Positions 6,939-15,525 of a stretch of 64,000 nucleotides of DNA are shown here, piece after piece. Position numbers and translations under genes: made by a program. The stretch's first letter is position 1. Every line of letters begins with the position of its first letter. The stretch covers positions 5,022,001 through 5,086,000 of the forward strand of contig NZ_JBBOCA010000001.1 of NCBI RefSeq assembly GCF_038002225.1, given 5' to 3'. Source of the DNA: Paenibacillus sp. FSL R7-0204. Lineage in GTDB: Bacteria > Bacillota > Bacilli > Paenibacillales > Paenibacillaceae. Below the pieces are notes generated by a model, which saw only the letters and a list, made by a program, of their open reading frames with translations, was not told the DNA's origin and made no database searches.

Positions 6939-9900
6939 TCACCCGCACCGGCTATACCCACAATTCCCACAAGTCTTACAGCCCTCAATATTAATCAGCG
7001 AGGCGCTGCCGCAGGAAGGGCAAAGATCCCGCGAAGCGGTGGCGTGGCTATGTGCGTCATGACCGCCGTGGCTATCGTTGGTAGCCGCCGCAGGAACCGT
7101 GGATTTCAGCTCGGCGTTCAGCGCCTCGTTGAAATCAAGCTCCAGCGTTGCTGCGATTGGCGCAGGAATATGATCGTCATGGGCGTTATTCAGCACATGG
7201 GTCTCCAGGGCCTTCGCCACCGCGTCGGCGATGGACTCGACGCGGTTCGCACCGAAGCCGATGGCGCCGGAACCGCCGATGCCCTTGAGGTGCTTGATCA
7301 GCAGGCCGACCTTCTCACCGTGATCTCCGTAGCGCAGGAATAGCGAGCAGACGCGGCCCAGGGCTTCCGCCATGGCGAAGACGTCAGAGCCAGCCTTGCC
7401 CACATTCAGGAAAATTTCGGCCGGGATACCATCAAGATCGTTGATCGTGATATACGCCATGCCGAACGGCGTGTTGATCTTATAGGTCGCACCGCGCAGC
7501 ACCTGCGGACGCTTCTTGTATTGCTTGTCTACTCCGCTGGTCCCCGGCTGTAGACCCGGAGCAGCTTCCATAGTCATTGGTTTTGCCGTGACATTAACCG
7601 TAGCTTCCGGTGCTGCTTCCTTGGCTTCCACTGGCTTAACTTCTGCCGCAGTATCCTTCTTCTCTTCCTTCTTCGCCGTCTCCAGCACCTGCACATCACG
7701 GCTGCCGTCACGGTAGATCGTCACGCCTTTGCAGCCCAGATCAAAGGCCATTTCATACAGCTCGGCGGTCTCTTCCACCGTGAAGTCAGACGGGCAGTTC
7801 GCGGTCTTGGAGATGGAGCTATCCACCCAGCGCTGAATAGCGGCCTGCGCCCGGATATGATCCTTAGCGGACAGGTCCATCGAGGTGACGAAGTAGTCCG
7901 GCAGTTCCTCTCCCGGATGGGCTTCCAGCCATTCCTGGGCAATAGGTACGAATTGCTCGTCATAGCCGAGACGGCTCTGGCGGAAATATTTGAAGGCGAA
8001 ATACGGTTCGATTCCTGTGGAGGTGCCGACCATAGTTCCCGTGCTGCCGGTAGGGGCCTGGGTAATCACAGTTACGTTACGCATACCATGTTTGCGGATC
8101 GACTCGCCCACTTCCGGGTAGACCTCGGTGATATTCCGCATGAAGCCGCTCTGCAGATATTTATCCGTGTCGAAGGCCTGGAACGCCCCCTTCTCGCCAG
8201 CGATCTCGGCAGAAGCCAGATACGCCTCGCGGGCCATGAAGCCGTAGAGCTTGTCCAGGAACTCCAGGGATTCGGGACTGCCATAACGGATATTCAGCTT
8301 GATCATCAGCTCAGCCAGACCCATGGTGCCGAGACCTACGCGGCGTTCGAGCTTCTGGTTGGCTTCATTTTCCGGGAAATGATATGGTGTCTTGTCGATG
8401 ACATTATCCAGGAAACGAACGGAATAACGGGTCGTTGTCGCCAGATCTGCCCAGTCCACATCGTGGTTCTCCGCATCGTAGAACTTGGAAAGATTGACGG
8501 CGGACAGGTTGCACACGCCCCAGCCGGGAAGGCCTTGTTCACCGCAGTTATGAGCAACAACACCACCAGCTATCAGCGAGTGCGTAACAGGCTCAGTAAT
8601 ATCGTATACCGTCACAACCTCGCCTGCTTCGATACCAACGACTTTGGAGATAAACTTTTCATTTTTGCGGGAAGGCCGGGCAATGCGCTCCAGTGCTTCT
8701 TGTTTTCTGGTAATCAGCTTGAAGCCGATCTTATTCTTGAACTCCAGGATGTTGTTGCCGCTTAAGATAAGCTCATAGAATCCGCTGTGTTCGTCGTTAT
8801 AGATTGAGCTGTTAATTCCGAAATTAAGCAGCAGCAACTGAACGCCTTGAAGAAGTTTCTTTGAAGCTGAGGTCAAGCGGACAGTAGGATGCATCTCATC
8901 TCGGTCATATACTGTTCCGTCTGCGGAGAATAATCCTTGCAGGAACGCTACAACAGTCTGGCGTGAAGCGGTATACACCGCAGCCGGAACCTCTTTGTCG
9001 GCGGCTCTAACTGCCTTGACTTCGAGTTCCTCAAGTTGTTCAATGACCCAATCCTCACCAAGTGTATCCTTAGCCGCGAACCCGCCCTCACCGGACTGCA
9101 AATAAACGCAATCGTCTGCACTCAGAGTCTGAGCCTCTTTCCAGCCGGAGTCAGTAAATAAGCGGTGTTCAGGCGTTACGGACAGCTCCACCCCATTTTG
9201 CAGCGAGATCTTCAAGGTTTCTCTGGTCCCGGTTGGGAACACTGTCGCCCGTCTCATCTGTAGACCTGGAACTTCATAGCTTCTTCCGCCAACCACTTTG
9301 GCCTGCTCCACCAGTCTCGAATCGGTTCCCACCAGGAAGGATTCCGTTCCGACCTTCTTATACAGCTCTTCAATGGTTAAGAGACCGTATTCCGTTGCAA
9401 TCCGGGTGTCCGGGTGGAAGCACGGATTGGTACAAATGATTGGATTGAAATACCAGCTATTCGACATCTGATTATAATACTCCATGAAAACAACGCCCGG
9501 TTCTGCGGACTTCCAGGCCGATTCGATAATCGTATGCCAGATATCGCGTGCTCTGACGGTGCGGTAAGGGATGACGCGGCGGTTGTCGGACTTCCATTTA
9601 TCCAGATCGCCGTCCCAGAGGGTGTCGTAATCCGGATCGGTGGTATCCGGGAAGACCAGCTCCCAGTCCAGATCCTCCTTGACGGCCTTCATGAAGCCAT
9701 TGCTGACGCAGACCGACAGATTGGCATTGGTAACCTGGCCCATCGTCTGCTTCACGGTAATGAAATCCAGCACATCCGGGTGCCAGTCGTTGATCATCAG
9801 CATCAGCGCGCCGCGGCGGCTCCCGCCTTGTTCAATCAGTCCGGTTGTATAGCTGAACAGGCCGCCCCAGGACACGGAGCCGCTGGAGGAACCGTTCACC

Positions 9901-10478
9901 CCTCTGACAATGGCACGGCGCGGGCGCAGCGAGGACAGATTGATGCCTACCCCGCCGCCGCGGGCCATAATCTCGGTCATCTCGGAGAGTGTCTCCATGA
10001 TGCCGCCCCGGCTGTCTTTGGGAGATGGAATCACATAGCAGTTGAACAGTGTAAGCTCCTCGCTGGCTCCGGCCCCAGCCGCAATCCGTCCGCCGGGAAC
10101 CAGCTTCCAGTCATCCAGAATCGAGCGGAATTTGCCTGTCCATTCTTCCTGAAGCCCGGGAGTCTTCTCCACGGAAGCCATCGCTGCCGCAAGGCGGTCC
10201 CACATCTCCTCCGGCGTCTTCTCAATGTTCAACGTCAGCTTTTCCACATCCGACTGCACCAACTCGCCGCTGCGGGTTTTTACCGTAACCATCCGGCCTG
10301 TACGCTCTACAATCTCGCCAACCTCCTTGGTTGGGAACTTCGGATCATCCTTCGTCAGGACAAGTACTACATCGCCTACCTTGGCATTATTGCTGTCCGC
10401 GTCCTTCCAGGCATAACGGTCCAGGAATATTTTCTCGCTCAGACCCTCTAGACGCTTGTTGTGTTCCACTGTACTCAA
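6939..10478 (-). CDS. nrdJ: Adenosylcobalamin-dependent (class II) ribonucleotide reductase with intein
   Basis: Reduces ribonucleotides to deoxyribonucleotides using a B12-generated thiyl radical. Residue numbers here count from the in-frame TTG at 10484; I prefer the TTG two codons later (10476-10478), which has GGGAGG 8 nt upstream. Redox Cys149 (FNCYV), radical Cys647 (in NPCGEQ after splicing) and Cys658 (GWGVCNLS) are present, the last two 11 residues apart as in Thermotoga NrdJ. Later come the PTGSTGTM loop and a zinc-ribbon C-terminus with several CxxC pairs. A 292-aa intein interrupts it, leaving a mature enzyme of about 887 aa. No small subunit gene is nearby, as expected for class II. 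Confidence 0.95.
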   Translation of the reverse strand: MSTVEHNKRLEGLSEKIFLDRYAWKDADSNNAKVGDVVLVLTKDDPKFPTKEVGEIVERTGRMVTVKTRSGELVQSDVEKLTLNIEKTPEEMWDRLAAAMASVEKTPGLQEEWTGKFRSILDDWKLVPGGRIAAGAGASEELTLFNCYVIPSPKDSRGGIMETLSEMTEIMARGGGVGINLSSLRPRRAIVRGVNGSSSGSVSWGGLFSYTTGLIEQGGSRRGALMLMINDWHPDVLDFITVKQTMGQVTNANLSVCVSNGFMKAVKEDLDWELVFPDTTDPDYDTLWDGDLDKWKSDNRRVIPYRTVRARDIWHTIIESAWKSAEPGVVFMEYYNQMSNSWYFNPIICTNPCFHPDTRIATEYGLLTIEELYKKVGTESFLVGTDSRLVEQAKVVGGRSYEVPGLQMRRATVFPTGTRETLKISLQNGVELSVTPEHRLFTDSGWKEAQTLSADDCVYLQSGEGGFAAKDTLGEDWVIEQLEELEVKAVRAADKEVPAAVYTASRQTVVAFLQGLFSADGTVYDRDEMHPTVRLTSASKKLLQGVQLLLLNFGINSSIYNDEHSGFYELILSGNNILEFKNKIGFKLITRKQEALERIARPSRKNEKFISKVVGIEAGEVVTVYDITEPVTHSLIAGGVVAHNCGEQGLPGWGVCNLSAVNLSKFYDAENHDVDWADLATTTRYSVRFLDNVIDKTPYHFPENEANQKLERRVGLGTMGLAELMIKLNIRYGSPESLEFLDKLYGFMAREAYLASAEIAGEKGAFQAFDTDKYLQSGFMRNITEVYPEVGESIRKHGMRNVTVITQAPTGSTGTMVGTSTGIEPYFAFKYFRQSRLGYDEQFVPIAQEWLEAHPGEELPDYFVTSMDLSAKDHIRAQAAIQRWVDSSISKTANCPSDFTVEETAELYEMAFDLGCKGVTIYRDGSRDVQVLETAKKEEKKDTAAEVKPVEAKEAAPEATVNVTAKPMTMEAAPGLQPGTSGVDKQYKKRPQVLRGATYKINTPFGMAYITINDLDGIPAEIFLNVGKAGSDVFAMAEALGRVCSLFLRYGDHGEKVGLLIKHLKGIGGSGAIGFGANRVESIADAVAKALETHVLNNAHDDHIPAPIAATLELDFNEALNAELKSTVPAAATNDSHGGHDAHSHATASRDLCPSCGSASLINIEGCKTCGNCGYSRCG
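8547..9422 (-). mobile_element. Intein in NrdJ with a LAGLIDADG-type remnant, 292 aa
   Basis: In-frame protein intron from Cys355 to Asn646 of the precursor. Splicing blocks are all present: block A starts CFHPDTRIAT, block B is SVTPEHRLF (Thr437, His440), block F is VVTVYDITEPVTHS (Asp628, His635), block G is GGVVAHN with His645-Asn646, and the +1 extein residue is Cys647. A homing-endonuclease motif FLQGLFSADGTVY lies near residue 514, but I see no second DOD motif, and 292 aa is short for an active homing intein. It sits between NP and CGEQ, so without splicing the radical cysteine is not available in its loop. Confidence 0.95.
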
Positions 10479-10615
10479 TAGCAAAACCTCCCAGGATATA
10501 ATAGGTCATGCTTCCGGCGGCTGGGCAGCCGCAGCCTGCTTGTCCGGCGGAAGCTCCTCTTGTCAATAACAAACAGCCGAAAAAATCCGCATACCCGCTA
10601 AATTTCATGCTTTTG

Positions 10616-10664
10616 TAACAATATATGGTGTGCGTTAACTTTTAAACTATACCACATGTTGTGG
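10616..10664 (-). promoter_or_regulatory. Two NrdR-like boxes upstream of nrdJ
   Basis: Minus strand: ACACCATATATTGTTA (10616-10631) and CCACAACATGTGGTAT (10649-10664) resemble the NrdR consensus acaCwAtATaTwGtgt and are 33 bp apart, about three helical turns. The upstream box runs into TATAGT, a possible -10 element. This suggests repression of nrdJ by NrdR when deoxyATP is plentiful. I saw no cobalamin riboswitch in the 420-bp gap 10479-10901. Confidence 0.6.
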
Positions 10665-10901
10665 ATAGAGGTCTTTTTTGAAAAAGCAGCCCCAGGCAGG
10701 AATAACGGAAAAACAGGAAAAGAAAGGCTCATTTCCTCCCTCTTTCTCGTTTTTTTGCAGACACTGGAACTGAAAGCTTTCAAGGCGGATTACAGCGTTC
10801 CTCTGTGAATTCCATACCCCTCTGGTTATGAAATCTCTCTGAAACGAGCATACTACTGCTACGCATTTCGATATGAAAACTGCGACGGAGGAGGCTGCAA
10901 C

Positions 10902-12647
10902 ATGACGCAATTATTCCGCAATTCCTTGCCCCAAGAGAAGGTAACTTCTGCGCCGCTGCTGCCTGTTCCTTTATCTTTTGAGCGCAACTGGCTGCATGAT
11001 CTGGAATCTAGACTGGATAAAGGGGGGCCGTGGGGCGACTGGCGCTTATCCCGCCTTGCCGTGCAGGGAGAGCAGTCGGGCCTCGTTACCAGCTTCGATG
11101 AGCTGCAGTGTATGAAGCATCTGTCCGGGCTGTCTCCGCTTCCCCATCAGCTGGATACGGCACACAAGGTGCTGTTCGAGATGTCGGGACGGGCGATTCT
11201 GGCCGATGAAGTCGGACTTGGCAAGACCATCGAAGCCGGGCTGGTGCTGAAGGAGTATCTGGTGCGCGGGCTGGTGGGCAAGGTTCTGATTCTGGTGCCG
11301 GCCTCGCTTGTCCTGCAATGGGTGCGGGAGCTGAATACGAAGTTCGGAATCTCTGCCGTAGCACAAAAGAAAGCCTATTCCTGGGGCAATGACATTGTCG
11401 TCGCCTCGATGGATACGGCCAAGCGTGACCCGCATAAGGAAATGCTGCTGAGCCAGGAGTACGACATGCTGATTATCGACGAAGCCCATAAGCTGAAGAA
11501 TAAGAAATCGACGAATTATCTGTTCGTCCAGCAGCTCCGCAAAAAGTACTGCCTGCTGCTCACCGCCACCCCCGTGCAGAACGATCTCGGCGAGCTGTTC
11601 AATCTGATCACGCTGCTGAAGCCGGGCCAGCTGGGGAATCAGGGCGATTTTGCTACCAATTTCGTGGTGGATAAGCGCCAGCCCAAGAACGAGGGTAAGC
11701 TTCGGGGCGAGCTGTCCAAGGTTATGATCCGCAACCGCCGGGGCGAAGGCCCGGTGAATTTCACCAAGCGCAAGGTGCGCAATATCCCCCTAACCCTCTC
11801 CGCAGAGGAGAAGGCGCTGTATGACGGCGTGACCGCTTTTGTCAAAGAACAGTATCAGGAGGCGGGCGGCAATCTCAGCAGTATGCTCTCCCTGGTCACC
11901 CTTCAGCGTGAGGTGTGCAGCAGCCGGGATGCGGTGTTCGTCACGCTCGTGAATCTGATCAAGAAGCTGCCGGCCGATTCGCCGAAGCGCGAGCGGATGA
12001 TGGGGTTGCTCCAGACGATCCGTACAGTCAAGACGAATACCAAGGCAGAGAAGACGATGGAGTTAATTCAGCAAATGAACGAGAAGGTGATCGTCTTCAC
12101 CGAATACCGGGCCACGCAGGAGTATCTGCTTCAGTATTTCCGCGAGCATGGACTGCAATGTGTGACGTATTCGGGCGGGATGAACCGCGGCAAAAAGGAC
12201 TGGATGATGGACCTCTTCCGCGGACGCGCCCAGGTGATGATTGCCACCGAAGCCGGCGGCGAGGGGATCAACCTGCAGTTCTGCCACCATATGATCAATT
12301 TCGATCTGCCCTGGAACCCGATGCGGGTCGAGCAGCGGATCGGCCGGGTCCACCGGCTGGGTCAGGAGAATGATGTGGTCATCTATAACCTCTCCACCGA
12401 AGGGACCATTGAAGAGCATATCCTCCACCTGCTGCATGAGAAAATCAACATGTTCGAAATGGTCATCGGCGGGCTGGATGTCATTCTGGAACGCTTCGAG
12501 AAGAAAGAGTCGCTGGAGAAAAGCCTGTACAAAATCGTCCTTGAAGCCCGCACGGATGAGGAGCTACGCAGCAGTCTCGATGATATTGGCGATACCCTCA
12601 GCGAGCTGACCCATGCTGATCTGGATGAAAGCGAGGTGGCTCCTTGA
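10902..12647 (+). CDS. yqhH: SNF2-family helicase, YqhH-like
   Basis: Superfamily 2 ATPase of the SNF2/RapA type. Walker A is ADEVGLGKT (about 101-109), the DEAH box is at 193-196, motif III is LLTATPVQND, and the C-terminal motifs are EAGGEGINLQ and QRIGRVHRLGQ. At 581 aa it has the helicase core plus a short N-terminal part and lacks the extra domains of RapA. Ribosome binding site GGAGGAGG lies about 8 nt before ATG. The next gene is yqhG, the same order as in Bacillus subtilis, and the two overlap by 1 nt (TGATG). The cellular role is not established; RNA polymerase recycling is possible. Confidence 0.88.
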   Translation: MTQLFRNSLPQEKVTSAPLLPVPLSFERNWLHDLESRLDKGGPWGDWRLSRLAVQGEQSGLVTSFDELQCMKHLSGLSPLPHQLDTAHKVLFEMSGRAILADEVGLGKTIEAGLVLKEYLVRGLVGKVLILVPASLVLQWVRELNTKFGISAVAQKKAYSWGNDIVVASMDTAKRDPHKEMLLSQEYDMLIIDEAHKLKNKKSTNYLFVQQLRKKYCLLLTATPVQNDLGELFNLITLLKPGQLGNQGDFATNFVVDKRQPKNEGKLRGELSKVMIRNRRGEGPVNFTKRKVRNIPLTLSAEEKALYDGVTAFVKEQYQEAGGNLSSMLSLVTLQREVCSSRDAVFVTLVNLIKKLPADSPKRERMMGLLQTIRTVKTNTKAEKTMELIQQMNEKVIVFTEYRATQEYLLQYFREHGLQCVTYSGGMNRGKKDWMMDLFRGRAQVMIATEAGGEGINLQFCHHMINFDLPWNPMRVEQRIGRVHRLGQENDVVIYNLSTEGTIEEHILHLLHEKINMFEMVIGGLDVILERFEKKESLEKSLYKIVLEARTDEELRSSLDDIGDTLSELTHADLDESEVAP

Positions 12648-13714
12648 TGCTCTCGCCCGTGGAAGTACGCAAGCAGGTCATGGATTATCTGGAAGCAACC
12701 GAATGCACCATTCTCGAATCCTCTCCGCTGCATGTGACGGTGAAGCTCTCCCCGCGCGCGGACCGGATGCTGACGGACCGCCCTTATTATTGGGGCTTCG
12801 TGGAGCGCACCGGCGTAGATCCCGAGACCCTGAGCTTCAGCTTCGTCTTCGACCCGCAGAAGTACGATGAACTGGCCGCGCAGGCTGCGGCGCCTGCGGC
12901 CCGCCCGCGCGGCGGGGCCAGCCGCCCGGCAGGGGCGGGAGCGCCGCCGGGTCTGGCCGGGGCGGCGGATGCCGAAGCTGCTGCGGAGCCGCTCGGCGCA
13001 GCGCAGGCACCGGGATCTGCGCTGCCGCCCGGGGTCTCTGCTGCGCCGGAGGACAGCATCCTCGCGCGGTACTTCGGCATCGTTCCGGCGCTGCCGCGCC
13101 TCGGACCGGGCATGATCCGCCGCGAGGATGTGACCTACGGCAGCAAGCGCCTGCGGCAGATCTGGTCGGCGGCACGGGACGAAGGCCGGTGCCTCCAGCT
13201 GTTCGAGGACCCTGGCCTCAGACAGCGGACCACGCTGTTCTCGGCCGCCTACGAGCCATGGCTGGCGGTCTGCTACAAGGTCGAGATGACCTGTGACCTG
13301 AAGCGGGAGGAGCTGCATTTCATCGCGGTGTCGTTAACCTCCGGGCTGATCGTCCCGGACTTCGAGGCCCGGCTGGCCGGCAAGGAGCTGACGCCCCGGC
13401 TGCCGGAGAACATTCATGTCCAGCCGTTCGAGCTGGGGATTACGGACGGGGCCGACCGGCTAGAGGGATATCTGACCTCGAAGCTGGCGCTGCTGGATTA
13501 CACCTGGGCGGAAGAAGCGCGCGAACGATTGGAGCTGGAGCTTAGCATCGTGGACATCTACTACGCGGAGCTGCTGAAAGAACCGGAAGAAGAGAAGCGC
13601 CTCGCCATCCTGGAGCAGTACAACCGCCGCCGCCAGGAGACCTCGTGGCAATATGAGCCGCAGATTGCAGTTTCTGCCGTAACATACGGATTGTTTCATC
13701 TGCGCAGCACATAG
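12647..13714 (+). CDS. yqhG: YqhG-family protein with low-complexity insert
   Basis: Partner of the YqhH helicase by conserved gene order; function unknown. I used the ATG at 12647, preceded by GAGGTGG, instead of the TTG one codon earlier. The ordered parts are residues 1-75 (VRKQVMDYLEATECTI start) and about 135-355. Between them, residues 77-134 are an Ala/Gly/Pro-rich linker encoded by very GC-rich DNA (about 12870-13050), not needed in shorter homologues. The C-terminal part contains long acidic helices (EEARERLELELS, LKEPEEEKRL). Confidence 0.82.
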   Translation: MLSPVEVRKQVMDYLEATECTILESSPLHVTVKLSPRADRMLTDRPYYWGFVERTGVDPETLSFSFVFDPQKYDELAAQAAAPAARPRGGASRPAGAGAPPGLAGAADAEAAAEPLGAAQAPGSALPPGVSAAPEDSILARYFGIVPALPRLGPGMIRREDVTYGSKRLRQIWSAARDEGRCLQLFEDPGLRQRTTLFSAAYEPWLAVCYKVEMTCDLKREELHFIAVSLTSGLIVPDFEARLAGKELTPRLPENIHVQPFELGITDGADRLEGYLTSKLALLDYTWAEEARERLELELSIVDIYYAELLKEPEEEKRLAILEQYNRRRQETSWQYEPQIAVSAVTYGLFHLRST

Positions 13715-13865
13715 AATGCGACCTGGTCCGCTAAAAGCAGGCAAAAAAACAGCGAAACTCCCGCCGCCTGGCGCGACAGCAAGCAACAGCCTTTTCAAGG
13801 CTTGTCCCCTACAATGAACAGTAAGAAGCGTAAATCCCCTCTATACAGGAAAGGTGACTGAACCT

Positions 13866-14942
13866 ATGAATATCACTGCGAGGCAGAAGGGCTTCCGGCG
13901 GCGTGGCCGCCTGCTCCTCTGTCTGATTCTTGGCCTGACTCTGTTGGCTGCCAGCGCCTCCTCTCCCCAGGCGCTAGCGTCAAAAGCCAGCCGACTGAGC
14001 GTGACGCAGGCCGTCACGCAGGAGGTTCTTCCGGGACTGGAGATGAAGCCGATTCCAGCGCCGGAAACGCTGCAGGCCTTCACCCGCCAGACGATTAGCC
14101 AGCTCTCGGCGGATGCTCCGTTTAAGGAATGGAAGGATGCCGGCACGGAGGTCTACCCTCTTGGTCCGGGAACGCGCAGCTGGCTGGTCAATGTGATGCA
14201 CAGCGGTCAACGGATCGGCTATCTCATTATCTCCGCTGCGGATCAGGGCGGCTATCTGCTTAGCGAATACGGAGCCGGAACCGATGGTCTCCCTTACAGT
14301 ATGACTGAACTGCGCCAGTATCTGGTGCAGCAAGGACTGATACCCTCTAATTCTTCAGGTGCCATCGGGGTTACGGCGCTCTATGCTCCAATGCTGCCTG
14401 TCTGGAAAATCACTACGGAGAACAGAACGTTGTATCTGAATGCTACCGTTCTGGAGACGCTGCCCTGGAGTCAGAGCCAGGCTGAGCATATTCTTAATGC
14501 TGCACCGGAAGCCTCAGCCATGCTGTCCTCCGGCCCGGGCCAGGCGCGCACTCCCCAGCCCGCTCTGCGGAGCGGCGGAGAGGATGACCCGTATGCCGAT
14601 CTGCTGTGGCTGACCGCACCCGGGCTGAAGACGTTGAACGGAGCAAGCCTGAGCGCTCTGCTTCAGGAGCGGGGCAGTCTCGCCTTCCAGTCCCCGGGGC
14701 ACAACGATACCCTGGGCGCGCCATTCATGATTACAGGCAGTCAGAGCTGGCTGAAGCCAGGCGCTTCCCGGGACCAAGGCAGCACTGAAGCCGCCGTAGT
14801 CTATGCCGCCGCCGGTCCCGGTGGCATCCGCTATCTCCCGCTTAGCGCCCTTCAGAAGGCAGGCACCTTCCACAAGCTGCCGGTGCAGCTGCCCGGGGGA
14901 GCCACGCTGGGCTCGGCTGTTCTGCCCGGCTCAAGCCGGTAG
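13866..14942 (+). CDS. Secreted protein of unknown function, 358 aa
   Basis: Unrecognised. The N-terminus has five basic residues, a hydrophobic stretch LLLCLILGLTLLAAS and a likely signal peptidase site after ALA near residue 37, so it is probably exported. The rest is soluble, with many Ser, Gly and Pro residues and no cysteines after the signal. I chose ATG 13866 (AAAGGT about 10 nt upstream) over the GTG four codons earlier. It is followed by a strong terminator and stands alone. Confidence 0.65.
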   Translation: MNITARQKGFRRRGRLLLCLILGLTLLAASASSPQALASKASRLSVTQAVTQEVLPGLEMKPIPAPETLQAFTRQTISQLSADAPFKEWKDAGTEVYPLGPGTRSWLVNVMHSGQRIGYLIISAADQGGYLLSEYGAGTDGLPYSMTELRQYLVQQGLIPSNSSGAIGVTALYAPMLPVWKITTENRTLYLNATVLETLPWSQSQAEHILNAAPEASAMLSSGPGQARTPQPALRSGGEDDPYADLLWLTAPGLKTLNGASLSALLQERGSLAFQSPGHNDTLGAPFMITGSQSWLKPGASRDQGSTEAAVVYAAAGPGGIRYLPLSALQKAGTFHKLPVQLPGGATLGSAVLPGSSR

Positions 14943-14975
14943 ACTGGCACTGGCCAGAATTCCTGCTCCATACTG

Positions 14976-15026
14976 AAACAGCCTTCCCGGGTGCCGCCTG
15001 CACGACGCCACTTGGGAAGGCTGTTT
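14976..15026 (+). terminator. Terminator after the secreted protein gene
   Basis: AAACAGCCTTCCC and GGGAAGGCTGTTT form a perfect 13-bp stem with a 25-nt loop, followed by GCTTAT. It starts 33 bp after the stop codon. Confidence 0.7.
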
Positions 15027-15028
15027 GC

Positions 15029-15110
15029 TTATACACCTAAATTCTACTCAGCGTCCGCTTTCTCCAGATTCAGGTGCATTTATACACCTGAATTCCTCTC
15101 AACGCCCGCT
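15029..15110. repeat. Two imperfect 31-bp direct repeats, 51-bp period
   Basis: Copies at 15029-15059 and 15080-15110 both start TTATACACCT and end CGCCCGCT or CGTCCGCT, differing at about five positions. Between the copies, CAGGTG and CACCTG form a small inverted repeat. Non-coding; probably a dispersed intergenic repeat. Confidence 0.5.
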
Positions 15111-15123
15111 CACTGCTGAAGCG

Positions 15124-15318
15124 CTACTCCTTACGCTCCCCTCCCCGGCTCCATTTGCTGCGCCACACGGACCAGGCGAGCGGCAGCGTGCCGAACCATT
15201 TTTCCGCCCACGGCTGCTTCTCTGCCTTTCGCCTAGCATGGACAGCGCGAGGGTTCTCAATGTAGACGACTACCTTTTCCGTAATATACTTCACCAGATC
15301 ATCTCCGCCGGATGCCAT
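15124..15318 (-). CDS. yqzE: YqzE-like small protein, 64 aa
   Basis: Resembles Bacillus subtilis YqzE, a small protein encoded near the comG cluster. The match lies in DLVKYITEKVVVYIENP, then a basic stretch ARRKAEKQPW and KWFGTLPLAWSVW. I chose ATG 15316-15318 because GGGAGG lies 8 nt upstream; the GTG three codons earlier overlaps that site. No competence genes are adjacent here. The C-terminus is basic (RSKWSRGGERKE). Function unknown. Confidence 0.65.
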   Translation of the reverse strand: MASGGDDLVKYITEKVVVYIENPRAVHARRKAEKQPWAEKWFGTLPLAWSVWRSKWSRGGERKE

Positions 15319-15525
15319 CTCATACACCTCCCAGGTGAGTGCCGGGGCGGGCTCCCGCCCCTTGACCTTATGCCTATAGTGTGCTCAAATCCTCCGATCT
15401 CTAAACCGGAATCCGAAGCTTCGTATAGGTTAGGCCGTTAAGGCACAATCTAACAAGACTACACCTGTATAAACCGTCATTAAGTACAAGTAGCTGTTGA
15501 TTATTCCGGCAGGGAGGTTATTCAC

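Noticed and set aside
7044..10451. Several plus-strand frames of 60-345 codons opposite nrdJ
   Set aside because: They are shadows of the GC-rich nrdJ gene and its intein, with implausible composition and no start sites.
10479..10901. Cobalamin riboswitch before nrdJ
   Set aside because: No B12-box-like sequence was recognised; the region holds NrdR-like boxes instead.
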